From positions 21,507-85,506 of the forward strand of contig JAFEBQ010000030.1 of NCBI GenBank assembly GCA_018242585.1: 64,000 nucleotides of DNA, written 5' to 3'. The notes beneath the pieces are model-generated. The model searched no databases and was not told the DNA's origin. It saw nothing but the letters and a program-made list of their open reading frames with translations. How positions within the stretch are numbered: position 1 is the stretch's first letter; each line of letters begins with the position of its first letter. Both the position numbers and the translations under genes were made by a program. The DNA is from Planctomycetota bacterium. GTDB lineage: Bacteria; Planctomycetota; Planctomycetia; Pirellulales; PNKZ01. Below, in pieces: positions 17,728 to 26,603 of the stretch.

Positions 17728-18708
17728 CTAACGTCCCTGACTCTCGCTGGCGCTGACTTTCCCCACGCCGGCGTTGGCCGGGATCAGCTCTGGCAACTGC
17801 TGGGCGTCGTCGAGTTTGTACTGATAGGGGACCGCCGGCACTTCGCCGGCCGATTGTAGTGGGCCGCTTTCGACCGTCACGTTCTGCCGCTCGACCAGTC
17901 GCCCCGGCTCGGGCGAGTCGCCATAGCTGGTCAGCGTCGGCAACTTGCAGCGCAGGAAATAGTTCCCTTCGACCAGCACGCCGGCATTGGCCGTCGACGC
18001 CACGCCGTACTGATTGTTCTGATAAAAGTTGTTGAAGACGTGGATCGGCTCGCCGACGCGGGCGCGCGGATGCCGCGACAGACTCCCATCGAAAAAGTTG
18101 TGATGGTACGTCACCCGCAGCCTGCCCCGGTCCTCGGCGGCGGCCGAAGCCTTGTCGCTGTGCCCCAGCAGGCAGGTCTTGTTGTGATCGTGAAAGCGGC
18201 ACCACGAGACGGTCGCCAGATCGCTGCCATGCTTGATGTCGACCAGCCCGTCGTGGCAGTTGGCGAAGTCGCAGTGATCGATCCAGACGTGCCGCGTGCC
18301 CCCCTCGACGTTCACGGCGTCATCGGCCGAGTCGTGAATCGACAAGTTGCGGATGATGACATTCTCGACTTTGTTCAGGTGCAAGCCAAAGCCAGTCAGC
18401 TCGGCCCCCGCGTCGCCGAGGATCGTTTTGTTTGAACCGACGCGAACTTTCTTGGACAGCGTGATCTTGCCGCGGACAATCACCGTGGCCGGCCCATAGC
18501 CAGCAACCGCCAGGCGGAGCGCCTCTTCGTCGGCGACCGACACCGTTGCGCCCCCTTTACCACCGGTGGTGCCGCCGTCGACGCTGGCCCAACCGATCGG
18601 CTCGTTCTCCGTCGCCCGCGGCGATTCGGCCGCCAAACCGAGCGCAGGCAACAGGGAAAGAGACAGCGCAAGAGCGACGCTCAAGCGGACGAATCGAATG
18701 GCGCGCAT
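17728..18708 (-). CDS. Secreted pectate lyase, polysaccharide lyase family 1
   Basis: A 326-aa protein from ATG 18708 with a signal peptide (VRLSVALALSLSLLPALGLAAES). It is a right-handed beta-helix pectate lyase: VIVRGKITLSKKVRVGSNKTILGDAGAELTG, the Ca-binding strand VWIDHCDFANCHDGLVDIKHGSD, and the catalytic-region RHPRARVGEPIHVFNN, in which the second Arg matches the catalytic Arg of PL1 enzymes. These cut de-esterified pectate by beta-elimination. It would act outside the cell or in the periplasm. The open frame upstream of 18708 is ignored because the signal peptide begins there. Confidence 0.93.
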   Translation of the reverse strand: MRAIRFVRLSVALALSLSLLPALGLAAESPRATENEPIGWASVDGGTTGGKGGATVSVADEEALRLAVAGYGPATVIVRGKITLSKKVRVGSNKTILGDAGAELTGFGLHLNKVENVIIRNLSIHDSADDAVNVEGGTRHVWIDHCDFANCHDGLVDIKHGSDLATVSWCRFHDHNKTCLLGHSDKASAAAEDRGRLRVTYHHNFFDGSLSRHPRARVGEPIHVFNNFYQNNQYGVASTANAGVLVEGNYFLRCKLPTLTSYGDSPEPGRLVERQNVTVESGPLQSAGEVPAVPYQYKLDDAQQLPELIPANAGVGKVSASESQGR

Positions 18709-18899
18709 CGTGATACCTTGCCGGGGGACGCGAGTTGGTGGAGTTCCGGTCTCGCTCAGGATACCTAAGGTCGCCCCCGCCGGGCGAACTTTTTCGGCTA
18801 CAGCGCGGATCGAGCGAACGAATGAAAACTCGCCGACCAATCGGCTCATCACGATCGAATCCAACGCCAGGTGTGAATCACAAGCCACCTCGCCCCGGA

Positions 18900-18925
18900 C
18901 CCCTCTCCCACGGCGGGGAGAGGGG
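18900..18925 (-). terminator. Hairpin after the EF-hand gene
   Basis: A perfect 10-nt palindrome (cccctctccc / gggagagggg) with a short loop lies 20 bp beyond the EF-hand stop codon on the minus strand. There is no U-tract, so it may be a repeat of the kind often seen in GC-rich genomes rather than an intrinsic terminator. Confidence 0.35.
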
Positions 18926-18944
18926 AGTGATTGTCACTTCTCCA

Positions 18945-21200
18945 CTAACCTCGTGGGGGCAACGGCTCGACGCTGATCAACAGCGTCGGCACGCCGTCGA
19001 GATCGTTGTTCTCCAGTTGCAAGTGTACCGTCTTGAAGTCCTTGCCAGCGCCGGCCACCTTGCCCAGGAAGGCCAGGTAGCGAATGCTCGGCGGATCGGG
19101 CAGCTTGGGAATCGTGGCCCCGTTGGCCAAGAGCGTGTCCGGCCCCAAGTGGCCGTACTCGATTTCATTCAAGCTGTCGGTAATCAGCTTTTGATCGTCG
19201 GCCGTCAGGGCGGCCCGCAACGTGCTCTTGGCTAGGTCGCGGGCAAATCGTCCCAGGTTTGCGTCGTCGATGAACGATCGCGACAGGTACAGCCCCACGG
19301 CCGTCACGCGCTGCGCGCCGCTCACGCCGATGCGCAGCGTGACATAGTCACGAAACCGCGGGCCGCTCGGTTTGAAGCTGATGACCTTCGTGCCCTCGAA
19401 CGGGCCGGCGCTGCTGCCGGCTTCTTGCAGCTTGAAGAACGTGAACAGGTCGGTCTGTTTGGCGTCGTCGAGCGACATGCCGATCAGCGAGCCATCGCCG
19501 CTGGCCGGGGTTCCAGGCGCGCCCGGCGGGGCAGGGGCCAGCGGAGCCACGGGTGTTGCCGGCGCATAGCGGCCACCTCCTGGCGGCGTCAGGATAATGC
19601 GCCCCGGCGACGGAGTCGGGTCGCTGGGCGTGGGATCGTCGGGCGATGGCACGGGGCTGCCGGGCGTTGCGCCGCCGCCGATGGTCAGCGAGTTGAAGAA
19701 CTTCTTGATGTTCGCCGGGCCGGTTTGCGAGTTCGGCGTGCGAGCGAAGATCAATTCGATGATCCGCCCGCCGGCAATGATCGCGTGGATGCGAATGTCG
19801 GTCTCGTTTTCCCCTTCGATGACCAGCGAGAAGTCGCGACCTTTGTACCCTTGGAGTTCGGTGGCCTTGTCGTTGATCAACCGCCCCTTGGTTTGCTTGA
19901 CTTCCATGTCGCGCAGCTCTTCGAGCTTGCTGGCCGCCAGACTGCTCAGGTCTTGCTGCGCCTGGGCGACCGAGACCTTGTAAACCGTCGCCCCATTGTC
20001 GACCAGCAAAATGTAATTGCCGTTGGCGTCGGCCTGGGGCTTGCCGGGGGTGGCGAACGAGATGTTGGCGCCGTCGATCGACGTGACCGTCCAGCCGGGC
20101 GGCACTTCACCCTGCACCGTCGGCCCAGAGGGCTGCGCCGCGATGACCGGCGCGTTGGGCTGGGGCGAGGCCTGCAGGATCGTCAGCGAGTCGAAGAACC
20201 GGTTCACGCTGGCCGGCGAGGTTTGCGACTCGGCACCGCGAATCACGACCATCTGGCACAGGCGGTCGCCGGCGATGATCACCCGGTATCGGTACTCAAT
20301 GTCCTGGTCGGTCACAAACGTGAACGAGGCCGCCGGGTGGCCGCCGACGTTCAGCCGCTTTTCGCCGACCGGCCGCCCCTTGGTCAGCTTCTGGGCCGCT
20401 TCCATCACCAAGCGCAGGCGCTCGTCGGCGTCTCCTTCGAGCTGCTCCTTCCCTTGCAGGATGGTGACCATGTAGACGGTGTTGTTGCTGTCGGTGGCGA
20501 GCATGTACGAGCCATTTTCGTCCAGGTTCGGCTGGCCCGGCATGTCGAACGTAAAGCCCTTGGCCGTGGCGTCGATCGTTTGCCAGCCGTCCGCCGCGGC
20601 GCGCGACTTGGCACCGACCACTGGTGGGGTGACGGCCGGGTCTTCGGCGGCGGGAGTCGGCTCGTTGCGCGGCACCTGGCGCGGACGCGGCGTTTGGGGC
20701 GTGTCGGTTTGCGACGGCGCGATCGGCCTAGGGGCGGGCTCGTGCTGCTCGGCGGCGCGGCCGGCGATGAACTCGGCCTTGGTCACACGACCGTCGTTGT
20801 TCCGGTCATAGATGTGCCACTTGCCATCGAGTTCCGTACCCGACAGCCAGCCATCGTGGTTCCAATCCAACAGCGCGAACGCCTTCTCGCCGTCGGGGTC
20901 GGTGGCCGCCTGTTCCTTGTCGGCGCGGCGGCCACGGAGGAACTCCTCGCGCGAGACCATGCCGTCGCCGTTCACGTCGTAGCGCGTCCAGTCATAGGGA
21001 CCGATTTCCTGCGCGGTCAGTTGCCCGTCACGATCGATGTCGAAGCGCGAGAACATTTCGGCGCTGTTCTCGATCGGCGAACCGTCGGCCCGCGCGGCGG
21101 TCGGCGCTAGCCAGGCCAGCGCGCCCAGCATGCCGATGCCAACGAGTCGCGTGAAGCGGTGGCGAACGATCGCCCCTGCGGAATTGCCAAGACAGAACAT
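18945..21200 (-). CDS. Secreted EF-hand protein
   Basis: A 751-aa protein with a signal peptide (VGIGMLGALAWLAPTAARADG). Four calcium-binding EF-hand loops are visible at Asp54 (DIDRDGQLTAQE), Asp75 (DVNGDGMVSREE), Asp112 (DWNHDGWLSGTE) and Asp132 (DRNNDGRVTKAE). A Pro-rich linker follows, then two similar repeats, each with GFTFDMPGQP / ISFATPGKP and ending in FFDSLTIL / FFNSLTIG. These end repeats are probably a duplicated beta-rich domain. A second Pro-rich linker (about 525-580) leads to a C-terminal domain. The role is unknown; it is probably an extracellular or envelope calcium-binding protein. Confidence 0.83.
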   Translation of the reverse strand: MFCLGNSAGAIVRHRFTRLVGIGMLGALAWLAPTAARADGSPIENSAEMFSRFDIDRDGQLTAQEIGPYDWTRYDVNGDGMVSREEFLRGRRADKEQAATDPDGEKAFALLDWNHDGWLSGTELDGKWHIYDRNNDGRVTKAEFIAGRAAEQHEPAPRPIAPSQTDTPQTPRPRQVPRNEPTPAAEDPAVTPPVVGAKSRAAADGWQTIDATAKGFTFDMPGQPNLDENGSYMLATDSNNTVYMVTILQGKEQLEGDADERLRLVMEAAQKLTKGRPVGEKRLNVGGHPAASFTFVTDQDIEYRYRVIIAGDRLCQMVVIRGAESQTSPASVNRFFDSLTILQASPQPNAPVIAAQPSGPTVQGEVPPGWTVTSIDGANISFATPGKPQADANGNYILLVDNGATVYKVSVAQAQQDLSSLAASKLEELRDMEVKQTKGRLINDKATELQGYKGRDFSLVIEGENETDIRIHAIIAGGRIIELIFARTPNSQTGPANIKKFFNSLTIGGGATPGSPVPSPDDPTPSDPTPSPGRIILTPPGGGRYAPATPVAPLAPAPPGAPGTPASGDGSLIGMSLDDAKQTDLFTFFKLQEAGSSAGPFEGTKVISFKPSGPRFRDYVTLRIGVSGAQRVTAVGLYLSRSFIDDANLGRFARDLAKSTLRAALTADDQKLITDSLNEIEYGHLGPDTLLANGATIPKLPDPPSIRYLAFLGKVAGAGKDFKTVHLQLENNDLDGVPTLLISVEPLPPRG

Positions 21201-21652
21201 GGCTTGTCCCCCTGCGAGATCGGTCGGTGAGGCGGTGACCAGATAAGATGCTGCCCTCAGCCAGCAGTAGAACCGATGACGCGGCCGGAAGCCACTAGGC
21301 AGACAAGTTTTTTGCGCGGGCGGGCGGTGGACAGTATGACGTGGGCGCCGAGCAAGTCGCCGTCGTTGCGCATCTGGCTTTACGTCAGTTGAGAATCGAT
21401 CCTTCCAGGCCCGTTACGTTTCCATCATCACAGGCAGCGCGCAAACCCTTCTCCCTCCGGGAGAAGGTGGCCGAAGGCCGGATGAGGGTCAACGTCGCCC
21501 CGTTGGAACGCATCGCCTCGGGCCACGTGGACCCTCATCCGTCGGCTAGCGCCGCCACCTTCTCCCGGAGGGAGAAGGGTCAGCGCGACGTCGCGCGCGA
21601 CCGGGGCGCTGGCAAGGCGGCACAACTTCTCCGCAGTTGATGATGGTCAAAA
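21201..21652. other. Non-coding gap of about 450 bp
   Basis: No gene is supported. The stretch holds a long palindromic repeat (21445-21580, see next entry) and a short lead region upstream of the EF-hand gene. Confidence 0.6.
21445..21580. repeat. Long inverted repeat, cccttctccctccgggagaagg family
   Basis: Each arm begins with a local palindrome (cttctccctccgggagaag), and the two arms are near reverse complements through ggatgagggtc. The same kind of element is common in GC-rich bacterial genomes. No ORF is likely inside it. Confidence 0.75.
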
Positions 21653-22660
21653 CTATCTTCGAATCCCCTCGATCACGCTGATCTCCGTGGCCGTGCGAAC
21701 AATCCGGTTCAGCTCGAACCCGGCTTGCTCGTACAGCGTCCGGTACTCCGCTTCGGTTCGTTCCTTGCCGCCGGGGATCAGCATCATCGTCAGGTCCAGC
21801 AGCTTGGTGTGAAACGGCGTGTTCCCCGCCGGGATCACCGCTTCGACCAGCAGCAGCTTGTGCCCCGGCTGCATCACCCGGTGGCAATTGCGCAGGATGG
21901 TCAGCGACTTGGCGTCGTCCCAGTCGTGGATGATGTGTCGCATCAGGTACGCGTCGGCCCCAGTTGGCACCGCCTCGAAGAAGCTGCCCGCGACCAACTG
22001 GCAGCGTCCGCCGACGCCGGCGGCTTCGACCCGCGGTTTGGCGCGTTCGAGCACGTGCGCCAGGTCGAACAAGATGCCGCGCAGGGGCTCGTGGCGCTGC
22101 AAGATCGCCGTCAGCTTCGAGCCGTTGCCGCCGCCGATGTCGGCCAGCACGGAGATGCCGCTGAAGTCGTAGGCGTCGAGCACGGCGGCCGTCTCGCGAC
22201 CATGAATGCCGGTCATCGCGTCGTCAAAGATGCTGGCCTGCTCGGGATGCTCGCTGAGAAAGTCGAAGACCGGCTTGCGATACACGCGCTCGAAAGCGTT
22301 CTCGCCCGTGTGCAGCACGTGGTAAAGCTGGCCATAGACCGCGTAGTGTTCCTCGCCCATCATGATCGCCAGCGAGCGCTGCGAGCCAGGCACGCCCGAG
22401 CGCAACAGTTCGGCCATCGGCGTGAGGCGGAAGACTTGCGACTCCGACTCGGCAAAGACACCCACGCTGGCCAACGCCCGCAGCAGTCGGAACAGAAAGT
22501 CAGGCTTGGTGTTCGTGGCGGTGGCCAGTTGCGCGACGTTGCGCGGCCTGTCGGCCAGCAAGTCGGCCAGGCCGAGCTTGGCGGCGGCATAGACCGACTG
22601 GGAAAGCCAATAGCCCGAGATCAGGGGCAGCAAGCTGTCGGCCGGAGCAGGAGCGGTCAT
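21653..22660 (-). CDS. SAM-dependent O-methyltransferase (family 2)
   Basis: A 335-aa protein from ATG 22660; a GTG three codons upstream is possible. The N-terminal dimerisation helices (YWLSQSVYAAAKLGLADLLADRP) precede the SAM-binding motif VLADIGGGNGSKLTAIL (about residues 170-186). HIIHDWDDAKSLTILRNCHRVMQPG and LLLVEAVIP are the post-motif hallmarks of plant-type and carminomycin/hydroxyindole O-methyltransferases. The HDWDD catalytic-type His is present. Substrate unknown; no biosynthetic cluster surrounds it. Confidence 0.9.
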   Translation of the reverse strand: MTAPAPADSLLPLISGYWLSQSVYAAAKLGLADLLADRPRNVAQLATATNTKPDFLFRLLRALASVGVFAESESQVFRLTPMAELLRSGVPGSQRSLAIMMGEEHYAVYGQLYHVLHTGENAFERVYRKPVFDFLSEHPEQASIFDDAMTGIHGRETAAVLDAYDFSGISVLADIGGGNGSKLTAILQRHEPLRGILFDLAHVLERAKPRVEAAGVGGRCQLVAGSFFEAVPTGADAYLMRHIIHDWDDAKSLTILRNCHRVMQPGHKLLLVEAVIPAGNTPFHTKLLDLTMMLIPGGKERTEAEYRTLYEQAGFELNRIVRTATEISVIEGIRR

Positions 22661-22769
22661 GGTCGGCACCCGAGTTGAGAGCGCGAGAAGAGGGACGAAG
22701 TCCGCGCCGCTCAGCTTAACGCACCGCGCGCTCTGAGTGAACTAGGTATCACGATCACCCAAAGGCATC

Positions 22770-22855
22770 GGGTGCCATGCTCAAGTCAGCAGACTTGAGC
22801 ATGTGAAGCGGGAACAAGGCATGCTCAAGCCTGGGGGGGCTTGAGCATGGCACCC
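22770..22855. repeat. Inverted repeat with gccatgctcaag arms
   Basis: The outer arms gggtgccatgctcaag (22770) and its complement (ending 22855) flank two further copies of the same word in the middle, so the element can fold in alternative ways. No ORF is present. Probably a dispersed element. Confidence 0.7.
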
Positions 22856-22907
22856 GCGCGGATGGATGCGCGCGAGATATCAGTCGGCGGTTAGCGCCAG
22901 ATGAGAC

Positions 22908-23054
22908 TTATCGCGACGAAGTGGCCGGTGCGGCGGCGCTGGTGGCGTCGCCGGTCAGCGTGGGGGTCGCGAAGGGAACGACGTAATACGTCCGTAGGCG
23001 ACGGCCGAACAGAGCGACCGATTCTTCGTGCAACGCCTGGGGATGCGCGTTCAT
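22908..23054 (-). CDS. Possible small protein at the end of the glycan operon
   Basis: A 48-aa ORF that begins with an ATG overlapping the stop of the upstream membrane protein (ATGA at 23051-23054). It starts MNAHPQALHEESVALFGRRL and ends in an Ala/Thr/Ser-rich tail. The coupled overlap is the only support; composition gives no clue to function. It may be chance. Confidence 0.3.
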   Translation of the reverse strand: MNAHPQALHEESVALFGRRLRTYYVVPFATPTLTGDATSAAAPATSSR

Positions 23055-24601
23055 GGGGTGGCTGGCGCTCGGCGTGGTGAATAAAAGGAACTGGCCAGCA
23101 TGACCGCGCCGGCCAAAGCGAACAGCCAGGCGTGGCCAAGCGTCCACTCGGCCGCAGTCGCCAGCGGGCCGGGAGATTGCGTCAAAGTCGACGAATCGAG
23201 TGCCGTGGGCAGAATGGGTCGTAGCGTGGGATGGCGGAGCAAGGTGGCCAGCCGCGCGGCGTCGGGATAGGGCAGGGTCGCGTCGGCCGGGAAGTGGGAC
23301 TGATCGCCGGCGAAGAATGCGACACAAGCTTGACGACCCGCCTCGAGTCGCGCTGACATGCGGTCAAGATGCTCGGGCACATGGCGCGTCGCGTGCAGTG
23401 TTCCGGCAATCGCGGCCAGCGTCCACACGAGCGTCAATACTTGCAGCGGCGAGCGACGGTCGACACGCGCCCACAGCCGGAACCGTGGCGTCAATGCCGC
23501 TAGCGCCAGCAAATTGGCGATCGGGCCGACAACCAGCAAATCGAGATACCGACTGGCCAGACCGCCAGACCCGCGGGCCCAAGCGATTCCCGCCGCCTGG
23601 GCGACAGTCCACACCCCGAGGCCAAGCGCAAATGTCTCGAGCGGCGACAGCCGCCGCGGTCGACGAACCAGGCTCATCAACAGCGTGGCCAGCGGCGCGT
23701 ACATCAGCGGCGCGAGCCAGGGTCGTTTGCAGGGCCACGCCAAGGCCCGGCCGAACATATAGATGAAATCGCTGACGCCCAGCGAAGGACCATCGACAGG
23801 CGCCGGCAACGAAGTGTGCCCGAGCGCGCCGGCGATCACGATTCCCGTGGCTAGGGCCAAGGTTGGCAGGTGCGTGCGCCGTGCCGTGCGATCGGACCAA
23901 ACGGAATAACCTTCGACCACCACGACTGCCGCCGCCGCCATTAGTCCCGAGCCCAGCGAGAGAATCGCCGCCACGGCCGCCAAGGCGCCGACAATCCAGC
24001 CGGCGCTCAACGGCGGCCGCTGGGTCAGGCCGGCGATGGCGACTAGGGAGAACAAGACCAGAAAGTAAAACTGACATTGAAACCCACACAGCAGATTCTC
24101 GTGTCCATAGGGAACGCCGAACAGCATGGCGATTCCAATCGCCAGCGCCATGAAGACGCGACGGTCAACCAGACGGCCACAGCACCAGGTGATGAACAAC
24201 GCGGTCAGCGCTGACAAGAACGCCCCAACGGTCGTCTGCAATCGCGGCTCCCAGCGTCCGTTGAGCTTGAGCAAAGCCAGATCGAGCAATCGCGTGCTGG
24301 TGATGCGATGCTCGTTATGGGGTGCGAACAGCGCCGAAGCGGTCAGCCGGCCTTCGAGCGCCGGGACATACAATTGCATCGCCTCGGCATCCCACTGGTC
24401 CCAGAATGGCACACTGACCGAGTAGATATCGAGGCACCAGCAGCGGCTGGCAAAAACCAGCAAGGCCACGGCGAACGCGGCAAGTGTCACCTGACGTCGA
24501 GTGGGCTCGCCCGCAGTGGCGGTCCCCAGCCAAGCCGTGGCGCGAGGCGCCGGTTGCAGGGCCTGCCTGATCGTTGGATTCTCGTGGGTGACACTGGCCA
24601 T
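23051..24601 (-). CDS. Polytopic membrane protein, GT-C glycosyltransferase-like
   Basis: A 516-aa protein from the ATG at 24601, which has GGAT upstream and lies 10 bp after the GT2 stop. It has about ten hydrophobic segments and a first periplasmic loop rich in acidic and aromatic residues after TM1 (SVSVPFWDQWDAEAMQLYVPALEG), the kind of loop that carries the catalytic acid in GT-C enzymes. The C-terminal hydrophilic part before the last TM has no recognised motif. Position in the glycan operon supports a role in polysaccharide or glycoprotein assembly at the membrane, but I cannot name the reaction. Confidence 0.75.
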   Translation of the reverse strand: MASVTHENPTIRQALQPAPRATAWLGTATAGEPTRRQVTLAAFAVALLVFASRCWCLDIYSVSVPFWDQWDAEAMQLYVPALEGRLTASALFAPHNEHRITSTRLLDLALLKLNGRWEPRLQTTVGAFLSALTALFITWCCGRLVDRRVFMALAIGIAMLFGVPYGHENLLCGFQCQFYFLVLFSLVAIAGLTQRPPLSAGWIVGALAAVAAILSLGSGLMAAAAVVVVEGYSVWSDRTARRTHLPTLALATGIVIAGALGHTSLPAPVDGPSLGVSDFIYMFGRALAWPCKRPWLAPLMYAPLATLLMSLVRRPRRLSPLETFALGLGVWTVAQAAGIAWARGSGGLASRYLDLLVVGPIANLLALAALTPRFRLWARVDRRSPLQVLTLVWTLAAIAGTLHATRHVPEHLDRMSARLEAGRQACVAFFAGDQSHFPADATLPYPDAARLATLLRHPTLRPILPTALDSSTLTQSPGPLATAAEWTLGHAWLFALAGAVMLASSFYSPRRAPATP

Positions 24602-24611
24602 CGCGACATCC

Positions 24612-25487
24612 TTAAGCGGCACGCCGCGCGGCGATCGATTCGGCGCCGCGCTCGGGCCGTTCGAGCTGTTCCACCCGTTCGGCCAGGGCCAGGCACTGGG
24701 CCTCGACACGCGTCAGCCGGTCGTCGTGGCCCGCGTGCAACGCCAACCGGTCGGCCAGCAGATCGTCCGAGATCAGCAGCTTTTCGGCGTACACGCGTAA
24801 CAACGTGGCCAGATAGCGACGACCCATTTCGCGCAGCCGTAGATTCGACGACCCCCAAGTGCGGCCGGTCCACGAGATGGGAATCTGGGCGATGTTGTAT
24901 TGCCGCACCAGCGCCGACAGGGCCAGCTCGATGGTGATGTTGAAGTGGCAACTGCGGAACGGCCCGCTCTCGCGGATCACGTGGGTGCGATAGGCCTTGA
25001 AGGCGTTGGTCAGGTCATTGAATGGGCAGCGGAACATCCACTGCATGCACTTGTTCACGATCCGGTTCACGATCAGCTTCACGCGCGGATACTCGACGAC
25101 CTTGCTCCCCTTGACGAACCGCGAGCCGAACACGCAGTCGTAGCCTTCGCAAATCTTGCGATAGTAGGCGATCACGTCGACCGGGTGGTCCGAGGAATCA
25201 GCCATGCAGATCACCACCACGTCGCCCGTGACGGCGTCGAGACCGGCGCGAATCGCCCGGCCAAAGCCACCCGGCGCGGTGCGATTGACGGTGCGAATGC
25301 GTGAGTCCTGGCGCATCAATTCGGCGATCACCGCGGCGGTGCCGTCCCGGCTGTTGTCGTTGACGATGATCATCTCGTACGGGACATGCTCGGCGCGCAG
25401 CGCCTGTTGCAGGTCGGCCACGGTCGGTGGCAGATTCTGTTCTTCATTGTATGCCGGGATGACGATCGACAGCTCGAGCGGCTTCAT
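24612..25487 (-). CDS. Family 2 glycosyltransferase (dolichol-phosphate-mannosyltransferase-like)
   Basis: A 291-aa GT-A fold enzyme. Visible motifs are LSIVIPAYNEEQNLPPTVADL (N-terminus), IIVNDNSRDGT (nucleotide-binding), and VVICMADSSDHPVDVI, which holds an acidic metal-binding group. The C-terminal 60 residues are hydrophilic coiled coil with no TM helices, unlike many DPM1-like enzymes. It likely transfers sugar from a nucleotide to a lipid carrier or to the surface glycan; substrate unknown. It lies 18 bp after the epimerase stop, in the glycan operon. Confidence 0.9.
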   Translation of the reverse strand: MKPLELSIVIPAYNEEQNLPPTVADLQQALRAEHVPYEMIIVNDNSRDGTAAVIAELMRQDSRIRTVNRTAPGGFGRAIRAGLDAVTGDVVVICMADSSDHPVDVIAYYRKICEGYDCVFGSRFVKGSKVVEYPRVKLIVNRIVNKCMQWMFRCPFNDLTNAFKAYRTHVIRESGPFRSCHFNITIELALSALVRQYNIAQIPISWTGRTWGSSNLRLREMGRRYLATLLRVYAEKLLISDDLLADRLALHAGHDDRLTRVEAQCLALAERVEQLERPERGAESIAARRAA

Positions 25488-25505
25488 AAGGTTCTCGCTA
25501 CCGGC

Positions 25506-26576
25506 CTAGGCGATGATCGGGCGGAGTTCGGCTTCGTGGCGCGTGACCCAGCCGGCAATGTCGCCGACAATGGCGGCCACGTTGCGCTCGGGGCGCCAGT
25601 TGAAATCGCGGGTGACTTTGCGGTTATCGGTCTGGTAAATCCGCAGGTCGACCGACGAGGTCTCGGCCTGGGCATCGATCGTGACGCGCCGGCCGAGGAC
25701 TTGCTGGCACACGTCGGTCAACTCGCACAGCGAAGCCGACACCCCGGGGCCGCCTCCCACGTTGTAAACCTGGCCACGCCAGCGCGCCGGTTCGGCCATC
25801 TGGCGAACCAGCAACTGGAACAAGTCGTCGACATGGAGCATGTCGCGGACTTGCTTGCCGCGGCCGCCAAAGCCCGTGTAGCGCAGCCCGCGGCCAAACA
25901 AGTGCCGTGCGACCCACAGGGTGACGACCCCTTGATCGACTTTGCCCATCTGCCACGGGCCGGTCAGGATGCCACAGCGGTTGATCAGCGCGGGCAGCCC
26001 GCGACTGTAGGCGTACTCTTGAATCAACAGTTCGCTGGCCAGCTTGGACGCGCCGTACAGCGAGCGCGCGCCGGGCAGGGGGAACTCTTCGGCCACGCCA
26101 GCCGTGGAAAACCCCGGTACCGTGTCAGCCGCCGTCCAAGCGAAGCGCGTCGATTGTTCTTGCCAATCGAGCGCGTTGAGCGGTTCGATCGGATAGACCC
26201 GACTGGTGCTCAAGAAGAGCAGGGCGGCGTTGCGCCGGCGGACTGCTTCCAGGCAATTGATCGTGCCGACCAGATTGTTCTGCAACAGTGGTGCGGGCGA
26301 ATCGACGAGCCCGGCCTGGACCGACGGTTCGGCCGAGCAGTCGATCAGCAGCTCGAATTCAGGCCAGGCGTCGACATCCTCGGGACAGCGTATATCGCCG
26401 TGCAGGAACTCGACGCCGTGTTCGCGCAGCCGGGGCAGGTTCAGCTCGCTGCCGCGGCGCTTCAGATTGTCGACCGCCACGACCCGGGTATCGGCGAACG
26501 CCCGCTTGAACAGCACGGCCAGGTTGGCGCCCACAAAGCCTGCGCCGCCGGTGATCAGGATTCGCTGGAAGTTCAC
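25506..26576 (-). CDS. NAD-dependent epimerase/dehydratase (SDR)
   Basis: A 356-aa extended SDR. The N-terminal Rossmann motif is GGAGFVGANL, the active-site segments are LSTSRVY and YGASKLASE (Tyr-x-x-x-Lys), and substrate-binding context is NVGGGPGVS near the C-terminus. Together with the neighbouring SDR it resembles CDP-paratose/tyvelose 2-epimerase-like proteins, so it may epimerise or dehydrate an activated deoxy-sugar. The exact substrate is not determinable. It starts 27 bp after the upstream SDR. Confidence 0.88.
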   Translation of the reverse strand: MNFQRILITGGAGFVGANLAVLFKRAFADTRVVAVDNLKRRGSELNLPRLREHGVEFLHGDIRCPEDVDAWPEFELLIDCSAEPSVQAGLVDSPAPLLQNNLVGTINCLEAVRRRNAALLFLSTSRVYPIEPLNALDWQEQSTRFAWTAADTVPGFSTAGVAEEFPLPGARSLYGASKLASELLIQEYAYSRGLPALINRCGILTGPWQMGKVDQGVVTLWVARHLFGRGLRYTGFGGRGKQVRDMLHVDDLFQLLVRQMAEPARWRGQVYNVGGGPGVSASLCELTDVCQQVLGRRVTIDAQAETSSVDLRIYQTDNRKVTRDFNWRPERNVAAIVGDIAGWVTRHEAELRPIIA

Positions 26577-26603
26577 GCGCGGTTCTCGCTTGGCAACAAG
26601 GGA

